Source: Hofstenia miamia (taxonomy: Eukaryota > Xenacoelomorpha > Acoela). From it: 64,000 nucleotides of DNA. Location: positions 1,626,729 to 1,690,728 of the forward strand of contig SCFE01000097.1 in assembly GCA_004352715.1 (NCBI GenBank). Reading direction: 5' to 3'. Shown in pieces: positions 47,690 to 59,900 of this stretch. The notes below the pieces were generated by a model, which did no database searches, was not told where the DNA came from, and was given only the letters and a program-made list of their open reading frames with translations. The translations under genes and the position numbers were made by a program. How positions within the stretch are numbered: the first letter of the stretch is position 1; every line of letters starts with the position of its first letter.

Positions 47690-48721
47690 ATGGCAATGGG
47701 ATCAGCCCTACGTCCAACAATGGCAGCATTTTCAATGGACATCATTGAAAGTAATTTTGAAGAAGCATCTATAACCAAGCCACAGTGTTACTTTAGATAT
47801 GTCGATGATGTGTTTGCAATATTTAAAGAAAAAGATGAAGCAAACAATTTTCTAAAATATCTCAATAGTCATCTTAAAGATATTCAATTCACCATGGAAT
47901 GTCAAGTAAACAACAAACTAAATTTTCTAGATGTGTGCGTACATAATTTTACTAAGAAATACGAAACTAGTTGGTACATAAAAAAGACAAATTCTGGATT
48001 ATACATTCCTTACCATTCAAATTGTAACAAAGCATACAAAATAAATACAATCAAAGCTTTGTTTAATAGGGCTAAACTTACATCCTCAAATTACAAACAC
48101 CTTACAGATGCCACCAACAAAGTTTTTAAAATACTTGAAGATAATGGTTATCCGCACAAATTAATCAAACAATATTCAAACACTTTATTTTGCAATAACA
48201 AAGAAGACAATAAAATAGAAAAGCTTGATGAAACCAAGATCAATGTATATTTAAAGCTTCCTTATGTATGTAACCAAATTCAAAGTTTAAANNNNNNNNN
48301 NNNNNNNNNNNNNNNNNNNNNNNNNNNNNNNNNNNNNNNNNNNNNNNNNNNNNNNNNNNNNNNNNNNNNNNNNNCCGTTCGTATATTTACATCGTATAAA
48401 ACAAAAGATATGTTCCAAAATAAAGATCCAATTCCAAAGAATTTAGTTCCCTCTGTTGTCTACAATTATAAATGTGATGATTGTGAAAAATCATACGTCG
48501 GGGAAACAAAGCGACATTTGGTAACAAGAATGAAGGAGCATATTAACGGACACCTAAGATCAGAAATATTTATGCATGAACACCAAGCTAAAGAAAAAAT
48601 TTTTTACATACAACTAAGAACACAACATCCTAAAATAGGCGAAGCTTTAATCATCAAGCAAACAAAGAAACACCAATTACTAAATAAGCAACAAAGCATG
48701 ATAACATTAAATTTATTTTAG
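47690..48721 (+). pseudogene. PLE reverse transcriptase and GIY-YIG endonuclease (partial)
   Basis: The frame is open except for an 83-N gap (48292-48374). RT: GMAMGSALRPTMAAFSMD (the MGSPLSP-type box), CYFRYVDDVFAIFKEKDEAN (catalytic YVDD) and LNFLDVCV. Then a linker with NGYPHKLIKQYSNTLF, a Cys-rich YNYKCDDCEKSY and the GIY-YIG start SYVGETKRHLVTRMKEH, ending QQSMITLNLF. The fingers region and N-terminus are absent. A PLE copies itself by target-primed reverse transcription with the GIY-YIG nuclease. Confidence 0.9.
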
Positions 48722-48792
48722 TGTGCATGCAGTAATTTTGTATTATAATAGTGTAGTCAATTGTAAATATTTATTTCCCCGCATATTTGTTA

Positions 48793-48823
48793 CTGATGAT
48801 GATTTTCAGAATCGAAACCGGTC
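48793..48823 (+). ncRNA. hammerhead ribozyme-like core at PLE 3' end
   Basis: CTGATGA (48793-48799), one T, helix II GATT/AATC with loop TTCAG (48801-48813), GAA (48814-48816), palindrome ACCGGT (48817-48822), and C (48823) as the predicted cleavage base. Hammerhead motifs are known in PLE terminal repeats; very short helix III made of a palindrome fits a dimeric ribozyme. Confidence 0.7.
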
Positions 48824-48871
48824 TATATTTTTCATAGCGTTTAAAAATGAATATATATATATATATATAAA

Positions 48872-49485
48872 AGGGGGGTCAAAATTAGCTTGACTTTCCA
48901 AATAACAATAACTTTTTATTTATATGAAACAAAATAATGAAATATTTAAATAAACAAACTCTAAAAAAGGGGAATTACAGATATATTAACGAATGTTCAA
49001 ATAGTCCTCCATTCTGCTCAATAGTAAGTTCACATCTTGGTATCATATTCTGGACAGCTTAATGTACTTCATCAATGTTAAGTGAATCTACTTCTTGTAT
49101 GATCCTCCTATTTTACATCATCTATGTTGGTTGGAATGTATGTATGATATACCCGTGACTTTAGAGTGGACCCCAAATAAAAGTCAAGTGGACTCAGGTC
49201 GGGTGATCTAGGAGGCCATGCATACCAAAACCTCTGCCAATAACACGCTCAGCTGGCAACGGAGTGCTGATGAAATCCCTGACTTGTTTGGAGTAGTGTG
49301 ATGGCGCACAGTAATGCTGAAAAATAACAGACTGCATTTTTCGTTTCTGTCTTATTTGTGGAAACATATGGTAATTAAGCATACTGGTGTAATTATCCTG
49401 ATTTCCTTTCCCCGGAAAGAAAAATGGCTTTATGACATAATTTGCACTGAATGCCATCCACACATTGCTACAAAAACCCAGGTAA
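48872..49485 (-). mobile_element. TcMar-type transposon, N-terminally truncated
   Basis: Left end GGGGGGTCAAAATTAGCTTG next to a (TA)n run. Minus-strand transposase tail at 49463-49194: FFFPGKGNQDNYTSMLNYHM, SVIFQHYCAPSHYSKQVRDF (the catalytic FQQDGAPPHYS block, with the aspartate lost) and GLLDHPT. The N-terminal half and right end are missing. Confidence 0.75.
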
Positions 49486-50358
49486 AATAGGGTGTTAAAT
49501 CAATAAAATCAATTTTTTCAAACTTTGCGCCAATATTATGCAGATTTTAGGTCAATAATAACTTTCTCAAGTAATTATTTACATTCGTGGTTCTTTATCA
49601 ACAGTAACAGTTATGTTTTTCGTGCAACGCGTCTAACATTTGAAAACTAGTTCCATTCAAGAAATAAACAGGAAACTAATTTCTAAAGAACTTTGAATAA
49701 AGTCGATAAAAGTAGAATCCAACTCAAAATGTTAACGACATACAGTCATTGATTTGCATAAATTTCATTAATAAAATATAGTTTAAATAACAATAAATTT
49801 GCTTAAGGATATTTATGATAATAAAAAGTCACCCGATTTTTAATTATGAAAAAAACATATTTATGCCTACAAAGCATGTTCATTAATTGAAATAACAGAA
49901 ATAATGAAATGCGTTCCATATAGCTTCCGCCAACGAAGCTATAACTCAATTTCAATCAATATGTAATTAAGAACGTCGCATAAAGCAACTTTGGAATTGC
50001 GTCAATGCCAAACTCACACTCAATGAGGGGAAATTTAAAACTATGGTTAAAATGTACTTTGTATAAGGTATGCTAACATTGTGATTCCATGTAGAGACAA
50101 AAATGTATGCGGTGATTAAATCAATGAAAATGCATTTCAATAGAAGAACGAATGAGTCATTCTAAAGGGTGTAAAATAAATATTAATTAATTATTTATTA
50201 CATAATCAATCATATAGATTTTATTGCAACTGAATTATGACAGATTCCAATTTATTTTAGTATTTCAACTGATAGAAATATACAAAACGTCTTGCGGTTT
50301 GTTAAAAATTGGCCCGAAATGAATGCTATTGCATGACTTAGATGATGAATGCGACAGC
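49486..50358. other. intergenic 3' flank of COX10
   Basis: No coding signal. It probably includes the end of the COX10 transcript: minus-strand AATAAA readings occur near 50190 and 50250, use unproven. Confidence 0.4.
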
Positions 50359-50615
50359 CAGTGGCGCGTTTAGGATTTTTAAAACGAGCGGGCTGACACC
50401 TTTTTTTAAAAAAAAATTGGAAGAAATGTTTTTTTTGAACAATAATAACCCTACACAAAATGCAATCGTGTTTTTAGCAGCAAATCAATTGATAACATCT
50501 TGAATTAACGTGAACTATTTACAATTTTGAAGAAAAGAACATTTTTCTTAAAGGGTTCGCAGTTAGCCCCAAAAGGGGAGGGGGAGCGGTCGCCCCCCTT
50601 CTAAACGCGCCACTG
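50359..50615. mobile_element. hAT MITE next to the COX10 stop codon
   Basis: 257 bp with inverted ends CAGTGGCGCGTTTAG, flanked by the exact 8-bp duplication GCGACAGC (50351-50358, 50616-50623). Non-coding, with a GC-rich right part. COX10 stops at 50632, so the insertion is 8 bp beyond the duplication and must be in the 3' UTR or the immediate 3' flank. Confidence 0.88.
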
Positions 50616-50631
50616 GCGACAGCAATAGACA

Positions 50632-50941
50632 CTATGTAAAATTAGCGTAGTTGAACAATTGCACACCATCGAGACCTAGTAGGGACATCGCAGTTATAAC
50701 ATCTAATGACTGTTCATTGGAAGGATTCTTAGCTACGATCATAAATAAAAACACAAGTGGCAAGTGGAGAAGACTGAATCGAAATAGCTTTCGGGCCGAA
50801 GAGGAGTTGCCGTCACGATAAAAACGCCACCCAAGAAAGGCAAACCAAATATTAATGGGAAGAGAATCAATTGCAAATGTCCATGTGGTAACGCCCGACA
50901 GATATAAGGAAGTGCAAATTGGAATAAGATACAACGTATGT
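50632..50941 (-). CDS. COX10: COX10 exon 4 and stop (residues 296-398)
   Basis: Acceptor AATTTTAG, entering in phase 2. It encodes the last transmembrane segments with [13 protein letters not shown] and [19 protein letters not shown], the usual C-terminal COX10 pattern, followed by a short divergent tail ending at the stop at 50634-50632. A hAT MITE with its target duplication begins 8 bp beyond the stop. Confidence 0.9.
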
Positions 50942-53900
50942 CTAAAATTAAGAAATTAAAGAATAAGTCAAATAAATGCAATCATTGAATCGAGGTTTAC
51001 AACCCGATAATAGGAGAAAAATTGAAACAACAAAAGTTACCTAAATGCTACTCTTTTGCACAAGTTGGGGTCAGTGACAGCCATCATACGATAGCCTGCT
51101 CTTGAATAGTCTGAACGAAGATTCCAACTAAGAGCGTTGAAATGAGGCATTTGCCAAGAAAAAAGCAAAGCACCGACTGCAAGTGCTTGAAGACTAACGG
51201 AACCAGTTGCGGCTGTCCATCCCATTACCGGTGGAATTCCCCCAACTACTGCACCTAACCAAGTATTAATTACGCTTGATCTTTTAAGAGGAGTATAACA
51301 GCCAGCGTACAAGGCCAATGTGGAAAAGCCTATAATGAGCATTTAATACGAAAATGTGACAATTGCAAAAGTCTTCATATCAAACCTAACAATTTTTCAA
51401 TCTCAATTTGCATTCTAATGGAATGCTCCAAAATAAAAAACTTTGATATACAACTTTATGAGCATTATTATTCATGTGCTGTAAACCTGAATCTCATACC
51501 CGTACCCTAACTAAATCATAAATCATTCAACACAAATACTTTTTATGCAAAAAACAAAATATAAATATATGAAACGAACCCAAGAAGGCAGTAATTGGAT
51601 TAGTAAAGTAGTATAAGATTGACACGCCTGAAATTCCAGCAAATATCCCGAAAGTTAATCCCTGCAATGGTGAAAGGCTTCCACGAACTAAAGGACGAGA
51701 TTGTGTCCTACTCATTTGACTGTCATAAGGCACCTAAAAACTATATTGAGCATTCATTTCATGAAATATTCAGATATTAAATCCAAATACTCATTACAGC
51801 AGGTTAGAAAACGAACAAAGAAAATTATATTTTGATTGGCCCTTTTAAATAACTAACCTAGAAGCAAATAATAGATGCAATAGCACGGTTGTTTGATTTT
51901 AATCACATAAGAAAATCATGATTTTTTGATTAAAAGCAAAGTTGGCATATTCCAAGAAAGGGTTAGTTTATAAACAATGTGTTTTCGTTAATTTGTTCTA
52001 TACATCATAATTGTGTGTTTACATTTTATGTTGTAAATTCTCCAGATGCTTCTTCAGCTTTAAACATCGTGCTTAGTTCACAGGTTCATAATCTTCTTCG
52101 GGTCTTTTATAGTTTTGTGGCCTGTCTAGTTTACTTTTGTAAATGACATATCTTGAGTCATTTCAAGATATTTTTGTTCTATATTTGCTTAAAGATTTTT
52201 TGCGAAGCTAAACGTCCAAAGCTTAAGTATGCCAAAAAACTCAGTCGATATACAGCATCAAAACCTATACAAAAATGCTAGGCTATTCACAAGCCACTCC
52301 TGCCAAAAGTGATAGATAAGCGCCTCGAAAATGTAATTAATTTATATTTTGGAATTCATCACTACTCTTAAGCATATTTCTTTTAAATTTAAGAATGTTA
52401 TAAGAATAAATATCCATTATGATAGCTGTTTAGTTAAAGAGGTTAGGCCTAAATACAGTTGTTTGTAAATTTTGGTCTTATTAACAATTTCTATGCTTGA
52501 GTATTTTAATAAATTTTTTTCACAAATACATTTTTTTGGGAAGACCAACTTAAAATCTGATAGTATTTGATCAACTAGCTATTTAATATCAATACGAGAT
52601 GAAATCGTTCGGCTTTTCAGATGATAAACCCACTATTCTCGAATGCATTTCAATTGATGAAAATCATGTAAACTTGTTTTAAAATGGATGCCGTACTATT
52701 TAAACCTAGGTGGTTAAAATGTCGAAAGGGTAGTATGATAAAGGCAAAAGTATTTTAACTGAACTCATTTATTATGTACAATCGTACATAATTTAAGGCG
52801 ATATATTGGATATTTTAAATGAATTGAAATACAAACATGGACAATTAATAATATCTGAGCCTTACAATGTTGAAATCATTCACTAGATGAAGTGTATATT
52901 CAAAGAGAGGTCCTTTTCAATGGTAAGTCATTGTTCTAAAATAAGGATCATTACTTTTTTTCAAATGCTTTCCATCGTTGATTTGCTGTTTGAAATGTTG
53001 TTTTCTAACCAAATTTCAATTTTTAAAACAATTGCTGAAAGCACATTAAATGTTTGTATAAAAATAATGTTATTTTGTATAAAAAGTCATGTGAACATTT
53101 TGGAGCATGTCAGAGTGATTTCCGAAATTCTATCTGATTTTTTATATTTGTCATATTCTAAAGAATATTCGAAATATTGATGTCTCGGAAACGATTGCAT
53201 GATGTTTTTCACAACCCTTTGGAAAACAANNNNNNNNNNNNNNNNNNNNNGTTTGTATAAAAATAATGTTATTTTGTATAAAAAGTCATGTGAACATTTT
53301 GGAGCATGTCAGAGTGATTTCCGAAATTCTATCTGATTTTTTATATTTGTCATATTCTAAAGAATATTCGAAATATTGATGTCTCGGAAACGATTGCATG
53401 ATGTTTTTCACAACCCTTTGGAAAACAATCCATGACATTAGCTTTGTCTATTTTGATTGCGTTAACACAATATTACCCAGATGACCCCGTATGGTGAAGT
53501 ATAGTTAATTTTATTAAGCTAAAATTTATGTGATTCAATATTTTAAATACTGAAAGGCGCTCACATCCTCTTCACTTAACTAAAGAACATCAAATGAAGA
53601 TTGCTTTAAACTTGACTTTGTTTATACATTTTCGAATTGGGTTATGAAATGGATAAATATAATAAATCTCGGTTTTCTAAACGAACTCTATCTGCAATAA
53701 ACTATCATATAGATCAATATATCACTGACAGAAGAATTGCTTAATACCATTTCCAAATTTCTTCTAACAGCTCACCCCAAGAGAATTTGCTAGCAAGACG
53801 ATTTGGTATGTCTGCAGTGGGTTGAATTGCTGTTCCAAGCAAAATAGTGTGGTCAAATGCTGGAAATATACTGACATTTGCAAGGCAGAAATTGACCCTA

Positions 53901-56900
53901 GCCAATTTGAGAAAACTGTTATACTGTATTAAATTTGTTCAAAGAATAAAATAGCAGTTTTCTATTAAAAGTTTTGCATTAAGGTGATCTCGCATTGAAT
54001 TTCAATGCAGAAGCTTGCTCTGAATTGGAATTGAAATGGCTTTAGTAAACCTGAATAGCACACCTCTACTCTGGAGGTCGCTTTTAAGTTGGGTTGAAAT
54101 AATAAACATCGTTCAGTTTATAAATCGGTAAAATTTACGGAATTACATGAAGAAGAATACTAACTTTAAAATTCCTGACGGAAGAGCTGATATAGACAGG
54201 ATTGTTCATGAGAAACTTTCCGCTGTAGTCAATAAATTTAATAATAACTTACAAAAAATGCAGTATTCTTGCGAAAACTGAAAAGATGAAAATGTTATTG
54301 TCAAATTTGTTGATCTATAAGGAATTTTAACAATGGCCGAAGAATTTGTCCGCCTCAGAAAAAGAGCTAATCAAGGATGCTGAGGTTCTATTCCGAACTG
54401 ACTTTCAATTCTATCGAAATTCTACAAAACTCCGGAAGCCATTCATGGTCGTTTAAGCCCATTGCTCTTTAGTAGGTTTGTAGCAGATTTGCCAGACGTA
54501 ATAACTTCCAACACAGAATTGCAATGTATTCTCTATGCGGACGATTTGATAATCCACTATACAGACTAGAGAGGAATTTAAAAATCACTACTAATCTACG
54601 AACAATAGTGTGCTCAACACGCCCCGGAGTTAACAATGAAAACTAAAATATTCAGTACATTAATTCGAAAATAAGAGTTTTCTCCTTCTTGGAATACCAG
54701 CTGGTTCTAAAAGATTTGACTAGATGTGGCACATAAAGCAATAAAAACCACTTTTTTTCTTAATCTAATGGTTTTTCATATGGGAGTTCATTGCTAAATC
54801 CAGGAAAACGTTTAAAGAACTAAATGAGCTAACAATATTTGCACCGACATTTTGCAATATAGAAATGATATTCAGACACAGGTCAAGGATAAATTCTTCA
54901 GTCGTATTAAGCACAGGAACTAATTTCACCATGAGTTGAGCTTCCTTATAAACATTTGATTATTGTTTTTGCCATATTTTTCAGATGCTTATAAATTGCA
55001 TAGCCAATAATATGACTGCCTGAAAACTCCAAAGTCTCTGACGTACACTTCATCTATAAACAGCAAACACGTTTTTTGAAATCCAGTCGAAATTCGTTAA
55101 CTGGAATTTGTAAAAGATTGAGAGAAAGAATCGTTTAACTGAATAGCTCCTATACTTCTTTGTATTGTTCGAATGATGCAAAGTAAACTGCTAAAAAGAT
55201 CATATTAGCTAGGTGTGCTTTGTTACTGTTTAAGGCATGAAGCCGAAATGCCATCAAATTTATTGGGTATCTCCGTTGTTCGAACACGTCTTTTGAATTG
55301 TAGTTTCCATTGGTAGAAACCTGTGGCACTTTCACACATCCGAATGTTCCGGTTAGGACGAAAAAACGCAAGGAATTGCATCGAGCCATCTCTTTTTCAT
55401 AAGTAAAAACTGATAAAACGTAGTTATACTTGTAGTAACTACATTTGCATTCAGACACACAACACATATTAAGCCCATTTAATCCACAATGTTATAGAGA
55501 AATCAATTAATTCACATTTTTACTAAAATATTTCCGTGTCACCTCCTGTTATTCAGAGCTCCTTAATTGCACTTCCCCAAAGACGTATCATTGAAAATGT
55601 TCAAGGTTAACTTAACATTAGAATAATTTAATTTAACAGCTGCCACTGAAAATATCTTTCAGACATTAAAGAAAAATGGTTATCCACATAAAATTATCAA
55701 GAAGTTCTCGAATGATATGTTTTTATGCAATAAAGATCAAATAAAAAACGCCACTGATGAAACTAAGACTAGTATATATTTGAAACTTCCCTATTGCAGT
55801 AACCAAGTCAATAAAGTAAAGAAAAGAGTTATAATAATGAACACCAAACTAAAGCAAACAAAGATAATACCAACATTTACATCATTTAAAACATCGAACA
55901 TCATTAAAAACAAAGACTCAGTTCCGAAATATGTAGTTACTTCCTTAATATATAAGTAACAATGTGATGATTGTAAAAAATCATACATCGGAGAAACTAA
56001 AAGACATCTAGGAACGAGAATAAAAGAACCTCTAAATGGGCACCTAAAATCAGAAATATTTTACATAAACATACTGCAAGTGAAGATAATTTTTAAATAA
56101 AACTAAGATCAAACTATCCAAAAATCAGTGAAGCAATTTTAATTAAGGAAACTATGAAAGATCTACTATTAAATATTCAACAAAGCATGCTAACATTAAA
56201 TTTATTTTAGAAGTGCATGCAATATTTATTTTTAAGTGTAGTTTTTGTAAATTTATTACCGCATTATTGTTATACTGAAGATGATTTATAATCGAAACAG
56301 ATCTATTCTAACGTCTAGCTAACATGAATATATATATATACGGTTTCAGTTAATACTATTTATAGGTTTCAAAATGATTGAAACATTTACTTTTATTTGA
56401 TTCTAATTATGAACTAAGTAACTAAGAGTTAATTATGAAACATTGTAATGATTTAATTTAGTTTTCAATGGATATAATTAATTTTTATTTTTGCATATTT
56501 ACATCAACTAATATTTTCCACTTCATTATGTTCACATTTAGGTAGACACTCTGTTCCAATCCAGCCTTTTCTGTTTTTGCGAATATCGAGTAGCAAAACA
56601 TCTTCATTAGTATTTCGTAAACGCCATGACCACGAGCTTTCTTCTTTTCTGAAAACTGATACAATAAACTTTGAAAATGACTTTGCCAAAAGATATGATT
56701 ACGTTTCCAATTTGCAAATGTATATTCTTCGAAAATCGGTATTACAATTTTGTCTGAAATCATTCTGCGCCCATTTTTGATTTCTCTTGTTTTATTGTAA
56801 AAGAACAAAATTGAGAGTTACAGTGTTTCAGAAAATTATCGAAAGTTAAACTTCCTTTTCTTTCTTAATGTCGGCTAAAATATTGGAATGAATCAGATGA

Positions 56901-59900
56901 AGTGCTAAATATTTTAGGAGGAAATCAGTCAGTTACAGATCAAAATGCTTCTGAACATTAAAAACTGCAATTTTTCTATGACAAACTCGTCTTTTAAGTT
57001 CAAGTTATGGCCATAACCAGGGAGAATACAGCTGCATACAAGACACTATTTTTTGCTTTGGAAATAATTCAATTTCAAGAATTTGCTATGAATATATTCG
57101 TAAATATTTAACTATCCCTAGTATTAGACATCTGCAAAAACTGACTTTCACGGTGTGTAAGATGGACTCCAAGGTTGTTATACAATCTGTAGTTGATAAT
57201 TTACCAAGTAAATCACATGCATGCATTTTAAATTTCTATGAAATTTATGTTACTGATAAATTAAAATATCAAAGTGGAAATATCTTTGGTTATGCATTAG
57301 ATCAACCCTCTGAATTGGCTACAACTGTTTTTCCTTTTCTAATAAAGTTTGTTTTCAAATCAAGGACATTCCTTTTCAAACTAATACCAATAAGATCGCT
57401 CAATTCTACTTTATCTCACAAGTAATCTATATTTGATACTTGCTAGAAGCTATGAAGCCGAATGTGCTCGGTATCATTTGAGGCAATAATCGAACAAATC
57501 AATCCGTATTTGGACACCTTCCGATTTCCGTTGATTCCCTTTGGCTTGGTCACCATCCATTGGCCAATATGTATATGCCATTTTTTTTGTTAATGATCTT
57601 ACTCATTTGATCAAATCAATTCGTAATTTTTGGTTTGCAAAGAAAATGAAACAGCTTAATTTTTATGGAGTTATGTCACATAGTGATTCTAATGAGTTTG
57701 TTAGAAAGGCTGAATTACACTGCTTCAGCTTTGGAAAGTCACCCAGTCACAAAATTAATAGCTGGTGATAGTGCTTTATTTATTCGCATTGTTAAATTTT
57801 TTTTGTTGTTGAAAATTAAAAAATCAAGGAATATAGCATCTGCATCAATATCAAGTCTAGCTGATGAAAGCTGTTGAGTTTAGAATGAGTTTGATCGTAG
57901 TCTACAGGCACAGCCTCTTTCAACTGATAGGCCAAGATACAATTGAAACATTAGTGTATGTTGCAGGATATTTGGCTCATTTTGATAAAGTAAATCTGGC
58001 AGTAGATTCATCTCTTTGCTCAGATAGATTATATCTCAATTTGATTGATCAAGGCCACTTGTGTTATCCGAAGGATTCACTAGTAACTTTACTTTGCTAC
58101 TTCTTATATTTTTACACAAAGGTGTGGAAAATTTACAAAGTATGTTTTGTCGATAAAGGTTGCAATATGCTTTTGAGCAAATTTACTTTTTCCACCAGTT
58201 GTGAATCATTCATTTTTCACGGTTGTAAATTTTTGTTTATATAGTGCCAACTTAAAATTTACATGACAATGTTTATAATGCTAGATCTATATAAAATCTA
58301 TAGTATTACAGAACTATGCTTATGATTTATGCTTTTATGTGAATTTGAATGTAAATAGTGTAAATATATCTTTAAACTTTTAATTACGAGAAATTCTCCG
58401 GTTCATAGCCTTTCTTTAGTATGGACTTATTAGGAATTAATATGAATAGTGTATTATTTCGGTCAAAAATAAAAATTCCGGATGCGTAAAAACATAATTA
58501 AGTCGCTTTATCAAAATAAAAACAACTCATAGACCTCATAAAATGACCAAATCGATATCATTAACCAATTTAAAAGAGGAAATGGAGGGTTACATTTCAC
58601 AAAACAGTTTTCTATTATATTGATTTGCTTAAATTACCATTATTTATAAATTTGGTCGACAGAAAATTGTAAAATGCACCTTCCCCCGTATTAAAATTCC
58701 TAAACCCGCGCAAGACCACCCCGTTGACTTCTCCAGTGACTCAATCCAATTAATGATATCCTCCATGCACTGTGTATTGTGCACATACAATGCGGTTCAA
58801 AGACTTTGTTCGTTACGTTTTTGCAAAATGTTGATAGAAAGCTGGAAAATAACGTTCAACGTTTTACATAAGTCATGACATGATCATAATTAGGAAAACC
58901 ATGTTCAATCCTCAATTACCGCCTCTATCTCGTCGCCCTTTTCTATCAAAATCCGCCTTTTTCCGTTCATATCTAGAATATTTTTCAGCTAATATTTATT
59001 GTAAATTAGTATTTACAAAGGCAGAAATATAAAAATTAATATTATCACGCCGAAAATGTCTGTACTTTGTGAGTAATTTTCTCAATTTGCTGAAGAATCT
59101 CTCAACTTCAGCCGAGGCTGGGCTTGTATTTTTAAAGGTGAAGATTTTGGCGGAGTGTACAGTGCTTTGTTCTCTAAAATTCTACAAATATTAGACATTT
59201 TGTCCAGTTATTTCTCGAGATAAATTCTAATATCATCGTCGCTGTCCGGTGTTAATCAAAAATAATAAATTTCCGACATTACTTCTTGGGTAGTCGCTGC
59301 TTAATGAGTTAAGTTTCATTGTAAGACAACTACACATTCCAATACTAATACTCTCAGTCAGAAATTACATGCCGATTTCACATGGATTCTGGTTTCAGAA
59401 TCACTAGAACAGATGGAATTGCTATTAAAAATTAATATTTAAATCACAAATATAAGAGAATGTACTAAAACTTATTTTACCATAATGACACTACTGTCCG
59501 CACCAAATCAACAAATGTTCAATTATAATTAAAATTATTAGCATTATATGCCTCTTACGACTTTAGAATTTTAAAGGCAATACTGATTAAGATTGCAAAA
59601 AGGAAATTTAATAAATACATGCCTCAAATAACTGATTCAACGAATTTGCTGACATTGAAGTTAAAGTCGTGCCTAGAACAGTAAACCCAATGACTGAATA
59701 AGAGAATGTACCGGGTGCAACAAGATATCCACCAAAGGCTGTCAAAACAACAAGTCCCGTTAATCGAATCTTCCCAAGTGATAATAAATCTTTAAATAAA
59801 AGACGAGGACTGAGTGGTTTTTTAGAATTCCATCCCTTCTCTTCATTAATTCTTAGTGGTTCAATGGCACAAGGGTCCAAAACAGGGTCCAAAAATACTT

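Larger units (their letters stand above)
47655..48870 (+). mobile_element. Penelope-like element, 5'-truncated, with (TA)n tail
   Basis: Encodes the C-terminal half of a PLE protein (47690-48721), followed by a short 3' region with a hammerhead-like core and a (TA)n tail ending near 48870. The 5' end is lost just before the QIEGMAMGS motif. It lies between the two host genes. Confidence 0.85.
51734..59622 (-). other. COX10 intron 1, 7.9 kb, GC-AG
   Basis: Donor GAG/GCATGT at 59622, acceptor TTTTTAG at 51734. Contains a LINE RT fragment, a PLE copy, a P-like transposase remnant and a hAT remnant, all listed separately. The stretch 51734-53050 shows nothing recognisable. Confidence 0.85.

Noticed and set aside
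56485-56808. 107-codon minus-strand ORF in COX10 intron 1
   Set aside because: Low-complexity composition, no domain, and overlapped by other equally long frames; it lies beside the P-like remnant on the opposite strand.
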